Notes under the pieces: generated by a model
What the model was told of the DNA's origin: nothing
Database searches by the model: none
What the model saw: only the letters and a program-made list of their open reading frames with translations
Program-made: the position numbers and the translations under genes
DNA from: Crossaster papposus
Lineage: Eukaryota > Echinodermata > Asteroidea > Velatida > Solasteridae
Length of the DNA: 64,000 bases
Assembly (NCBI GenBank): GCA_037893245.1
Contig: JBAIAA010000788.1
Coordinates: forward strand, 434,001 to 498,000
Direction of reading: 5' to 3'
Part shown: positions 11,598 through 23,130 of the stretch, piece by piece
Position numbering within the stretch: position 1 is the first letter of the stretch
Layout of the letters: the number at the start of each line of letters is the position of its first letter

Positions 11598-13318
11598 CTC
11601 ACTCAGCCTGCTCAGAAGGAACAGAAGAGGTAGAAGACAGAGATATAGTATATCCACGTGTCTGATCTACACCTCACTTAGCCTGCTCAGAAGAATCAGC
11701 AGAGGTAGAAGACAGAGATAGAGTATATCCACGTGTGTGATCTACACCTCACTCAGCCTGCTCAGAAGGAACGGCAGAGGTAGAAGACAGAGATAGAGTA
11801 TATCCACGTGTCTCACTCAGCCTGCTCAGAAGGAACAGCAGAGGTAGAAGACAGAGATATAGTATATCCACGTGTCTCTCTCAGCCTGCTCAGAAGGAAC
11901 AGCAGAGGTAGAAGACAGAGATAGAGTATATCCACGTGTCTGATCTACACCTCACTCAGCCTGCTCAGAAGGAACAGCAGAGGTAGAAGACAGAGATAGA
12001 GTATATCCACGTGTCTGATCTACACCTCACTCAGCCTGCTCAGAAGGAACAGCAGAGGTAGAAGACAGAGATAGAGTATATCCACGTGTCTCACTCAGCC
12101 TGCTCAGAAGGAACAGCAGAGTTAGAAGACAGAGATAGAGTATATCCACGTGTCTCACTCAGCCTGCTCAGAAGGAACAGCAGAGGTAGAAGACAGAGAT
12201 AGATTATATCCACGTGTCTGATCTACACTTCACTCAGCCTGCTCAGAAGGAACGGCAGAGGTAGAAGACAGAGATAGAGTATATCCACGTGTCTCACTCA
12301 GCCTGCTCAGAAGGAACAGCAGAGGTAGAAGACAGAGATATAGTATATCCACGTGTCTCTCTCAGCCTGCTCAGAAGGAACAGCAGAGGTAGAAGACAGA
12401 GATAGAGTATATCCACGTGTCTGATCTACACCTCACTCAGCCTGCTCAGAAGGAACAGCAGAGGTAGAAGACAGAGATAGAGTATATCCACGTGTCTGAT
12501 CTACACCTCACTCAGCCTGCTCAGAAGGAACAGCAGAGGTAGAAGACAGAGATAGAGTATATCCACGTGTCTCACTCAGCCTGCTCAGAAGGAACAGCAG
12601 AGGTAGAAGACAGAGATAGAGTATATCCACGTGTCTCACTCAGCCTGCTCAGAAGGAACAGCAGAGTTAGAAGACAGAGATAGAGTATATCCACGTGTCT
12701 CACTCAGCCTGCTCAGAAGGAACAGCAGAGGTAGAAGACAGAGATAGAGTATATCCACGTGTCTCACTCAGCCTGCTCAGAAGGAACAGCAGAGGTAGAA
12801 GACAGAGATAGAGTATATCCACGTGTCTCACTCAGCCTGCTCAGAAGGAACAGCAGAGTTAGAAGACAGAGATAGAGTATATCCACGTGTCTCACTCAGC
12901 CTGCTCAGAAGGAACAGCAGAGGTAGAAGACAGAGATAGAGTATATCCACGTGTCTGATCTACACTTCACTCAGCCTGCTCAGAAGAATCAGCATAGGTA
13001 GAAGACAGAGATAGAGTATATCCACGTGTCTGATCTACACCTCACTCAGCCTGCTCAGAAGGAACAGCAGAGGTAGAAGGCAGAGATAGAGTACATCCAC
13101 GTGTCTCACTCAGCCTGCTCAGAAGGAACAGCAGAGGTAGAAGACAGAGATAGAGTATATCCACGTGTCTTATCTACACTTTACTCAGCCTGCTCAGAAG
13201 AATCAGCATAGGTAGAAGACAGAGATAGAGTATATCCACGTGTCTGATCTACACCTCACTCAGCCTGCTCAGATGGAACAGCAGAGGTAGAAGACAGAGA
13301 TAGAGTATATCCACGTGG
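11598..13318 (+). repeat. Expanded HOR-A copy, 1,721 bp, 25 units
   Basis: The spacing equals 14 S plus 11 L. The L unit at 12218-12292 is a hybrid: the CACTTCACTC left half continues into AACGGC, jumping from late to early HOR-A, so the first half of the HOR is repeated. The S-rich stretch with two GAGTTAGAAG units (near 12664 and 12857) shows a second, smaller internal duplication. Confidence 0.84.
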
Positions 13319-14922
13319 CTCACTCAGCCTGCTCAGAAGGAACAGAAGAGGTAGAAGACAGAGATATAGTATATCCACGTGTCTGATCTACACCTCACTT
13401 AGCCTGCTCAGAAGAATCAGCAGAGGTAGAAGACAGAGATAGAGTATATCCACGTGTGTGATCTACACCTCACTCAGCCTGCTCAGAAGGAACGGCAGAG
13501 GTAGAAGACAGAGATAGAGTATATCCACGTGTCTCACTCAGCCTGCTCAGAAGGAACAGCAGAGGTAGAAGACAGAGATATAGTATATCCACGTGTCTCT
13601 CTCAGCCTGCTCAGAAGGAACAGCAGAGGTAGAAGACAGAGATAGAGTATATCCACGTGTCTGATCTACACCTCACTCAGCCTGCTCAGAAGGAACAGCA
13701 GAGGTAGAAGACAGAGATAGAGTATATCCACGTGTCTGATCTACACCTCACTCAGCCTGCTCAGAAGGAACAGCAGAGGTAGAAGACAGAGATAGAGTAT
13801 ATCCACGTGTCTCACTCAGCCTGCTCAGAAGGAACAGCAGAGTTAGAAGACAGAGATAGAGTATATCCACGTGTCTCACTCAGCCTGCTCAGAAGGAACA
13901 GCAGAGGTAGAAGACAGAGATAGAGTATATCCACGTGTCTGATCTACACTTCACTCAGCCTGCTCAGAAGGAACGGCAGAGGTAGAAGACAGAGATAGAG
14001 TATATCCACGTGTCTCACTCAGCCTGCTCAGAAGGAACAGCAGAGGTAGAAGACAGAGATATAGTATATCCACGTGTCTCTCTCAGCCTGCTCAGAAGGA
14101 ACAGCAGAGGTAGAAGACAGAGATAGAGTATATCCACGTGTCTGATCTACACCTCACTCAGCCTGCTCAGAAGGAACAGCAGAGGTAGAAGACAGAGATA
14201 GAGTATATCCACGTGTCTGATCTACACCTCACTCAGCCTGCTCAGAAGGAACAGCAGAGGTAGAAGACAGAGATAGAGTATATCCACGTGTCTCACTCAG
14301 CCTGCTCAGAAGGAACAGCAGAGGTAGAAGACAGAGATAGAGTATATCCACGTGTCTCACTCAGCCTGCTCAGAAGGAACAGCAGAGTTAGAAGACAGAG
14401 ATAGAGTATATCCACGTGTCTCACTCAGCCTGCTCAGAAGGAACAGCAGAGGTAGAAGACAGAGATAGAGTATATCCACGTGTCTGATCTACACTTCACT
14501 CAGCCTGCTCAGAAGAATCAGCATAGGTAGAAGACAGAGATAGAGTATATCCACGTGTCTGATCTACACCTCACTCAGCCTGCTCAGAAGGAACAGCAGA
14601 GGTAGAAGACAGAGATAGAGTATATCAACGTGTCTGATCAACACCTCACTCAGCCTGCTCAGAAGGAACAGCAGTGGTAGAAGGCAGAGATAGAGTACAT
14701 CCACGTGTCTCACTCAGCCTGCTCAGAAGGAACTGCAGAGGTAGAAGACAGAGATAGAGTATATCCACGTGTCTTATCTACACTTTACTCAGCCTGCTCA
14801 GAAGAATCAGCATAGGTAGAAGACAGAGATAGAGTATATCCACGTGTCTGATCTACACCTCACTCAGCCTGCTCAGATGGAACAGCAGAGGTAGAAGACA
14901 GAGATAGAGTATATCCACGTGG
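13319..14922 (+). repeat. Expanded HOR-A copy, 1,604 bp, 23 units
   Basis: It carries the same hybrid L unit as the previous copy, at 13939-14013, exactly 1,721 bp downstream, so the expanded form was itself duplicated. It differs from the 1,721-bp copy by three fewer S and one more L. Private changes in the right half are GCAGTGGTAG near 14671 and GAACTGCAGAGG near 14731. Confidence 0.84.
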
Positions 14923-16420
14923 CTCACTCAGCCTGCTCAGAAGGAACAGAAGAGGTAGAAGACAGAGATATAGTATATCCACGTGTCTGATCTACACCTC
15001 ACTTAGCCTGCTCAGAAGAATCAGCAGAGGTAGAAGACAGAGATAGAGTATATCCACGTGTGTGATCTACACCTCACTCAGCCTGCTCAGAAGGAACGGC
15101 AGAGGTAGAAGACAGAGATAGAGTATATCCACGTGTCTCACTCAGCCTGCTCAGAAGGAACAGCAGAGGTAGAAGACAGAGATATAGTATATCCACGTGT
15201 CTCTCTCAGCCTGCTCAGAAGGAACAGCAGAGGTAGAAGACAGAGATAGAGTATATCCACGTGTCTGATCTACACCTCACTCAGCCTGCTCAGAAGGAAC
15301 AGCAGAGGTAGAAGACAGAGATAGAGTATATCCACGTGTCTGATCTACACCTCACTCAGCCTGCTCAGAAGGAACAGCAGAGGTAGAAGACAGAGATAGA
15401 GTATATCCACGTGTCTCACTCAGCCTGCTCAGAAGGAACAGCAGAGTTAGAAGACAGAGATAGAGTATATCCACGTGTCTCACTCAGCCTGCTCAGAAGG
15501 AACAGCAGAGGTAGAAGACAGAGATAGAATATATCCACGTGTCTGATCTACACTTCACTCAGCCTGCTCAGAAGAATCAGCATAGGTAGAAGACTGAGAT
15601 AGAGTATATCCACGTGTCTGATCTACACCTCACTCAGCCTGCTCAGAAGGAACAGCAGAGGTAGAAGACAGAGATAGAGTATATCAACGTGTCTGATCTA
15701 CACCTCACTCGGCCTGCTCAGAAGGAACAGCAGAGGTAGAAGACAGAGATATAGTATATCGACGTGTCTCACTCAGCCTGCTCAGAAGGAACAGCAGAGG
15801 TAGAAGACATAGATAGAGTATATCCACCTGTCTGATCTACACCTCACCCAGCCTGCTCAGAAGAATCAGCAGAGGTAGAAGACAAAGATAGAGTATATCC
15901 ACGTGTCTGATCTACACCTCACTCAGCCTGCTCAGAAGGAACAGCAGAGGTAGAAGACAGAGATAGAGTATATCCACGTGTCTGATCTACACCTCACTCA
16001 GCCTGCTCAGAAGAATCAGCATAGGTAGAAGACTGAGATAGAGTATATCCACGTGTCTGATCTACACCTCACTCAGCCTGCTCAGAAGGAACAGCAGAGG
16101 TAGAAGACAGAGATAGAGTATATCAACGTGTCTGATCAACACCTCACTCAGCCTGCTCAGAAGGAACAGCAGTGGTAGAAGGCAGAGATAGAGTACATCC
16201 ACGTGTCTCACTCAGCCTGCTCAGAAGGAACTGCAGAGGTAGAAGACAGAGATAGAGTATATCCACGTGTCTTATCTACACTTTACTCAGCCTGCTCAGA
16301 AGAATCAGCATAGGTAGAAGACAGAGATAGAGTATATCCACGTGTCTGATCTACACCTCACTCAGCCTGCTCAGATGGAACAGCAGAGGTAGAAGACAGA
16401 GATAGAGTATATCCACGTGG
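14923..16420 (+). repeat. HOR-A copy with CACCTG module, 1,498 bp, 21 units
   Basis: The spacing equals 7 S plus 14 L. After the AACGTG unit it passes into a CACCTG module (hexamer at 15825) rather than AAGGCAG, then returns through AGCATAGG to the AAGGCAG end. GCAGTGG near 16171 is 1,498 bp after the copy near 14673, and the CACCTG hexamers at 15825 and 17323 are also 1,498 bp apart, so a tandem step of this size is present. Confidence 0.84.
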
Positions 16421-18689
16421 CTCACTCGGCCTGCTCAGAAGGAACAGAAGAGGTAGAAGACAGAGATATAGTATATCCACGTGTCTGATCTACACCTCAC
16501 TTAGCCTGCTCAGAAGAATCAGCAGAGGTAGAAGACAGAGATAGAGTATATCCACGTGTGTGATCTACACCTCACTCAGCCTGCTCAGAAGGAACGGCAG
16601 AGGTAGAAGACAGAGATAGAGTATATCCACGTGTCTCACTCAGCCTGCTCAGAAGGAACAGCAGAGGTAGAAGACAGAGATATAGTATATCCACGTGTCT
16701 CTCTCAGCCTGCTCAGAAGGAACAGCAGAGGTAGAAGACAGAGATAGAGTATATCCACGTGTCTGATCTACACCTCACTCAGCCTGCTCAGAAGGAACAG
16801 CAGAGGTAGAAGACAGAGATAGAGTATATCCACGTGTCTGATCTACACCTCACTCAGCCTGCTCAGAAGGAACAGCAGAGGTAGAAGACAGAGATAGAGT
16901 ATATCCACGTGTCTCACTCAGCCTGCTCAGAAGGAACAGCAGAGTTAGAAGACAGAGATAGAGTATATCCACGTGTCTCACTCAGCCTGCTCAGAAGGAA
17001 CAGCAGAGGTAGAAGACAGAGATAGAGTATATCCACGTGTCTGATCTACACTTCACTCAGCCTGCTCAGAAGAATCAGCATAGGTAGAAGACTGAGATAG
17101 AGTATATCCACGTGTCTGATCTACACCTCACTCAGCCTGCTCAGAAGGAACAGCAGAGGTAGAAGACAGAGATAGAGTATATCAACGTGTCTGATCTACA
17201 CCTCACTCGGCCTGCTCAGAAGGAACAGCAGAGGTAGAAGACAGAGATATAGTATATCGACGTGTCTCACTCAGCCTGCTCAGAAGGAACAGCAGAGGTA
17301 GAAGACATAGATAGAGTATATCCACCTGTCTGATCTACACCTCACCCAGCCTGCTCAGAAGAATCAGCAGAGGTAGAAGACAAAGATAGAGTATATCCAC
17401 GTGTCTGATCTACACCTCACTCAGCCTGCTCAGAAGGAACAGCAGAGGTAGAAGACAGAGATAGAGTATATCCACGTGTCTGATCTACACCTCACTCAGC
17501 CTGCTCAGAAAGAACAGCAGAGGTAGAAGACAGATATAGAGTATATCCACGTGTCTCACTCAGCCTGCTCAGAAGGAACAGCAGAGTTATAAGACAGCGA
17601 TAGAGTATATCCACGTGTCTCACTCAGCCTGCTCAGAAGGAAAAGCAGAGGTAGAAGACAGAGATAGAGTATATCCACATGGCTCACTCAGCCTGCTCAG
17701 AAGGAACAGAAGAGGTAGAAGACAGAGATATAGTATATCCACGTGTCTGATCTACACCTCACTTAGCCTGCTCAGAAGAATCAGCAGAGGTAGAAGACAG
17801 AGATAGAGTATATCCACGTGTCTGATCTACACATCACTCAGCCTGCTCAGAAGGAACAGCAGAGGTAGAAGACAGAGATAGAGTATATCCACGTGTCTGA
17901 TCTACACCTCACTCAGCCTGCTCAGAAGGAACAGCAGAGGTAGAAGACAGAGATAGAGTATATCCACGTGTCTGATCTACACCTCACTCAGCCTGCTCAG
18001 AAGGAACAGCAGAGGTAGAAGACAGAGATAGAGTATATCCACGTGTCTCACTCAGCCTGCTCAGAAGGAACAGCAGAGTTAGAAGACAGAGATAGAGTAT
18101 ATCCACGTGTCTCACTCAGCCTGCTCAGAAGGAACAGCAGAGGTAGAAGACAGAGATAGAGTATATCCACGTGTCTGATCTACACTTCACTCAGCCTGCT
18201 CAGAAGAATCAGCATAGGTAGAAGACAGAGATAGAGTATATCCACGTGTCTGATCTACACCTCACTCAGCCTGCTCAGAAGGAACAGCAGAGGTAGAAGA
18301 CAGAGATAGAGTATATCAACGTGTCTGATCTACACCTCACTCGGCCTGCTCAGAAGGAACAGCAGAGGTAGAAGACAGAGATATAGTATATCGACGTGTC
18401 TCACTCAGCCTGCTCAGAAGGAACAGCAGAGGTAGAAGACATAGATATAGTATATCCACCTGTCTGATCTACACCTCACTCAGCCTGCTCAGAAGGAACA
18501 GCAGAGGTAGAAGACAGAGATAGAGTATATCCACGTGTCTGATCTACACCTCACTCAGCCTGCTCAGAAGGAACAGCAGAGGTAGAAGACAGAGATAGAG
18601 TATATCCACGTGTCTCACTCAGCCTGCTCAGAAGGAACAGCAGAGTTAGAAGACAGAGATAGAGTATATCCACGTGTCTCACTCAGCCT
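16421..18689 (+). repeat. Transition from HOR-A to middle-type units
   Basis: The block starts with the last GTGG/AGAAGAGG landmark of domain A, which has a private CTCGGCC, and keeps HOR-A order until about 17,200. It then holds CACCTG modules at 17323 and 18457. At 17619 the first S unit with GGAAAAGCAGAGG appears, followed by an S unit beginning after CACATGG; this pair is the landmark for the rest of the window. New variants AGAAAGAAC, GAGTTATAAGACAGCG and ACACATCAC also first appear here. GAGTTAGAAG is last seen near 18,650 before a long gap. Confidence 0.78.
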
Positions 18690-21600
18690 GCTCAGAAGGA
18701 ACAGCAGAGGTAGAAGACAGAGATAGAGTATATCCACGTGTCTGATCTACACTTCACTCAGCCTGCTCAGAAGAATCAGCATAGGTAGAAGACAGAGATA
18801 GAGTATATCCACGTGTCTGATCTACACCTCACTCAGCCTGCTCAGAAGGAACAGCAGAGGTAGAAGACAGAGATAGAGTATATCAACGTGTCTGATCTAC
18901 ACCTCACTCGGCCTGCTCAGAAGGAACAGCAGAGGTAGAAGACAGAGATATAGTATATCGACGTGTCTCACTCAGCCTGCTCAGAAGGAACAGCAGAGGT
19001 AGAAGACATAGATATAGTATATCCACCTGTCTGATCTACACCTCACCCAGCCTGCTCAGAAGAATCAGCAGAGGTAGAAGACAAAGATAGAGTATATCCA
19101 CGTGTCTGATCTACACCTCACTCAGCCTGCTCAGAAGGAACAGCAGAGGTAGAAGACAGAGATAGAGTATATCCACGTGTCTGATCTACACCTCACTCAG
19201 CCTGCTCAGAAAGAACAGCAGAGGTAGAAGACAGATATAGAGTATATCCACGTGTCTCACTCAGCCTGCTCAGAAGGAACAGCAGAGTTATAAGACAGCG
19301 ATAGAGTATATCCACGTGTCTCACTCAGCCTGCTCAGAAGGAAAAGCAGAGGTAGAAGACAGAGATAGAGTATATCCACATGGCTCACTCAGCCTGCTCA
19401 GAAGGAACAGAAGAGGTAGAAGACAGAGATATAGTATATCCACGTGTCTGATCTACACCTCACTTAGCCTGCTCAGAAGAATCAGCAGAGGTAGAAGACA
19501 GAGATAGAGTATATCCACGTGTCTGATATACACATCACTCAGCCTGCTCAGAAGGAACAGCAGAGGTAGAAGACAGAGATAGAGTATATCCACGTGTCTG
19601 ATCTACACCTCACTCAGCCTGCTCAGAAGGAACAGCAGAGGTAGAAGACAGAGATAGAGTATATCCACGTGTCTGATCTACACCTCACTCAGCCTGCTCA
19701 GAAGGAACAGCAGAGGTAGAAGACAGAGATAGAGTATATCCACGTGTCTGATCTACACCACACTCAGCCTGCTCAGAAGGAACAGCAGAGGTAGAAGGCA
19801 GAGATAGAGTACATCCACGTGTCTCACTCAGCCTGCTCAGAAGGAACAGCAGAGGTAGAAGACAGAGATAGAGTATATCCACGTGTCTGATCTACACTTC
19901 ACTCAGCCTGCTCAGAAGAATCAGCATAGGTAGAAGACAGAGATAGAGTATATCCACGTGTCTGATCTACCCCTCACTCAGCCTGCTCAGAAGGAACAGC
20001 AGAGGTAGAAGACAGAGATAGAGTATATCCACGTGTCTGATCTACACCTCACTCAGCCTGCTCAGAAGGAACAGTAGAGGTAGAAGACAGAGATAGAGTA
20101 TATCCACGTGTCTCACTCAGCCTGCTCAGAAGGAACAGCAGAGGTAGAAGACAGAGATAGAGTATATCCACGTGTCTGATCTACACCTCACTCAGCCTGC
20201 TCAGAAGGAACAGCAGAGGTAGAAGACAGAGGTAGAGTATAGCCACGTGTCTCACACAGCCTGCTCAGAAGGAAGAGCAGATGTAGAAGACAGAGATAGA
20301 GTATATCCACGTGTCTCACTCAGCCTGCTCAGAAGGAACAGCAGAGGTAGAAGGCAGAGATAGAGTATATCCACGTGTCTGATCTACACTTCACCCAGCC
20401 TGCTCAGAAGAATCAGCAGAGGTAGAAGACAGAGATAGAGTATATCCACGTGTCTGATCTACACCTCACTCAGCTTGCTCAGAAGGAACAGCAGAGGTAG
20501 AAGACAGAGATAGAGTATATCCACGTGTCTGATCTACACCTCACTCAGCCTGCTCAGAAGGAACAGCAGAGGTAGAAGACAGAGATAGAGTATATCCACG
20601 TGTCTGATCTACACCTCACTCAGCCTGCTCAGAAGGAACAGCAGAGGTAGAAGACAGAGATAGAGTATATCCACGTGTCTGATCTACACCTCACTCAGCC
20701 TGCTCAGAAGGAACAGCAGAGGTAGAAGGCAGAGATAGAGTACATCCACGGGTCTCACTCAGCCTGCTCAGAAGGAACAGCAGAGGTAGAAGACAGAGAT
20801 AGAGTATATCCACGTGTCTGATCTACACTTCACTCAGCCTGCTCAGAAGAATCAGCATAGGTAGAAGACAGAGATAGAGTATATCCAAGTGTCTGATCTA
20901 CACCTCACTCAGCCTGCTCAGAAGGAACAGCAGAGGTAGAAGACAGAGATAGAGTATATCCACGTGTCTCACTCAGCCTGCTCAGAAGGAACAGCAGAGG
21001 TAGAAGACAGAGATAGAGTATATCCACGTGTCTGATCTACACTTCACTCAGCCTGCTCAGAAGAATCAGCATAGGTAGAAGACAGAGATAGAGTATATCC
21101 ACGTGTCTGATCTACACCTCACTCAGCCTGCTCAGAAGGAACAGCAGAGGTAGAAGACAGAGATAGAGTATATCAACGTGTCTGATCTACACCTCACTCG
21201 GCCTGCTCAGAAGGAACAGCAGAGGTAGAAGACAGAGATATAGTATATCGACGTGTCTCACTCAGCCTGCTCAGAAGGAACAGCAGAGGTAGAAGACATA
21301 GATAGAGTATATCCACCTGTCTGATCTACACCTCACCCAGCCTGCTCAGAAGAATCAGCAGAGGTAGAAGACAAAGATAGAGTATATCCACGTGTCTGAT
21401 CTACACCTCACTCAGCCTGCTCAGAAGGAACAGCAGAGGTAGAAGACAGAGATAGAGTATATCCACGTGTCTGATCTACACCTCACTCAGCCTGCTCAGA
21501 AAGAACAGCAGAGGTAGAAGACAGATATAGAGTATATCCACGTGTCTCACTCAGCCTGCTCAGAAGGAACAGCAGAGTTATAAGACAGCGATAGAGTATA

Positions 21601-23130
21601 TCCACGTGTCTCACTCAGCCTGCTCAGAAGGAAAAGCAGAGGTAGAAGACAGAGATAGAGTATATCCACATGGCTCACTCAGCCTGCTCAGAAGGAACAG
21701 AAGAGGTAGAAGACAGAGATATAGTATATCCACGTGTCTGATCTACACCTCACTTAGCCTGCTCAGAAAAATCAGCAGAGGTAGAAGACAGAGATAGAGT
21801 ATATCCACGTGTCTGATATACACATCACTCAGCCTGCTCAGAAGGAACAGCAGAGGTAGAAGACAGAGATAGAGTATATCCACGTGTCTGATCTACACCT
21901 CACTCAGCCTGCTCAGAAGGAACAGCAGAGGTAGAAGACAGAGATAGAGTATATCCACGTGTCTGATCTACACCTCACTCAGCCTGCTCAGAAGGAACAG
22001 CAGAGGTAGAAGACAGAGATAGAGTATATCCACGTGTCTGATCTACACCACACTCAGCCTGCTCAGAAGGAACAGCAGAGGTAGAAGGCAGAGATAGAGT
22101 ACATCCACGTGTCTCACTCAGCCTGCTCAGAAGGAACAGCAGAGGTAGAAGACAGAGATAGAGTATATCCACGTGTCTGATCTACACTTCACTCAGCCTG
22201 CTCAGAAGAATCAGCATAGGTAGAAGACAGAGATAGAGTATATCCACGTGTCTGATCTACCCCTCACTCAGCCTGCTCAGAAGGAACAGTAGAGGTAGAA
22301 GACAGAGATAGAGTATATCCACGTGTCTGATCTACACCTCACTCAGCCTGCTCAGAAGGAACAGCAGAGGTAGAAGACAGAGATAGAGTATATCCACGTG
22401 TCTGATCTACACCACACTCAGCCTGCTCAGAAGGAACAGCAGAGGTAGAAGGCAGAGATAGAGTACATCCACGTGTCTCACTCAGCCTGCTCAGAAGGAA
22501 CAGCAGAGGTAGAAGACAGAGATAGAGTATATCCACGTGTCTGATCTACACTTCACTCAGCCTGCTCAGAAGAATCAGCATAGGTAGAAGACAGAGATAG
22601 AGTATATCCACGTGTCTGATCTACCCCTCACTCAGCCTGCTCAGAAGGAACAGCAGAGGTAGAAGACAGAGATAGAGTATATCCACGTGTCTGATCTACA
22701 CCTCACTCAGCCTGCTCAGAAGGAACAGTAGAGGTAGAAGACAGAGATAGAGTATATCCACGTGTCTCACTCAGCCTGCTCAGAAGGAACAGCAGAGGTA
22801 GAAGACAGAGATAGAGTATATCCACGTGTCTGATCTACACCTCACTCAGCCTGCTCAGAAGGAACAGCAGAGGTAGAAGACAGAGGTAGAGTATAGCCAC
22901 GTGTCTCACACAGCCTGCTCAGAAGGAAGAGCAGATGTAGAAGACAGAGATAGAGTATATCCACGTGTCTCACTCAGCCTGCTCAGAAGGAACAGCAGAG
23001 GTAGAAGGCAGAGATAGAGTATATCCACGTGTCTGATCTACACTTCACCCAGCCTGCTCAGAAGAATCAGCAGAGGTAGAAGACAGAGATAGAGTATATC
23101 CACGTGTCTGATCTACACCTCACTCAGCTT
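18690..23130 (+). repeat. 4,441-bp block, first tandem copy
   Basis: The block contains two landmark S units at 19320 and 21610, 2,290 bp apart, with the next landmark 2,151 bp further on. The following block repeats it at an offset of exactly 4,441 bp (19 S plus 43 L). Private markers confirm the pairing: GACATAGATATAG near 19005 reappears near 23446, while other module copies read GATAGAG. The left boundary is placed where similarity to the next copy stops, between the S unit at 18678-18741 and the L unit at 23108-23182; it is accurate to a few tens of bases. ACCACACTC, TACCCCTC, GTAGAGTATAGCC, CTCACACAG and GGAAGAGCAGATG variants are abundant. Confidence 0.85.

Larger units (their letters stand above)
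1..16420 (+). repeat. Domain A: 1,123-bp, 16-unit higher-order repeat (HOR-A)
   Basis: The landmark is the S unit preceded by ACGTGG instead of ACGTGT and carrying AACAGAAGAGG. It starts at 1107, 1877, 3834, 4957, 6080, 6850, 7534, 8657, 9780, 10475, 11598, 13319, 14923 and 16421. Five complete spacings are exactly 1,123 bp, and the partial first copy fits the same period. The unit order in the 4957 copy is S L L S S L L S S S L L L S L L (7 S, 9 L). Diagnostic variants in order are TTAGCC, a unit beginning GTGATC with AACGGC, GATATAG, CTCTCTCAG, GAGTTAGAAG, CAGCATAGG, AACGTG, AAGGCAG with GTACATCC, CTTATC and CAGATGG. Other spacings (684 to 1,957 bp) differ by whole units. Confidence 0.9.

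Noticed and set aside
17615..17806. Recurrent 63-codon open frame (about 40 copies, including 88-codon versions at 3691, 41168 and 50657) on the + strand
   Set aside because: The frame begins with GTG, not ATG, and is open only because the S, S, L landmark stretch shifts frame and GATATAG removes a stop. It is a by-product of the HOR landmark. Codons simply follow the satellite, and A8/A9 changes join or split it.
19685..19882. Recurrent 65-codon open frame on the - strand (19685, 21975, 22339, 24126, 26416, 26780, 28856, 30932, 34988, 37781)
   Set aside because: It depends on ACCACACTC, which removes one reverse-strand stop, and on the S unit shifting frame. It is inherited with the duplicated blocks and has no start context or other sign of coding.
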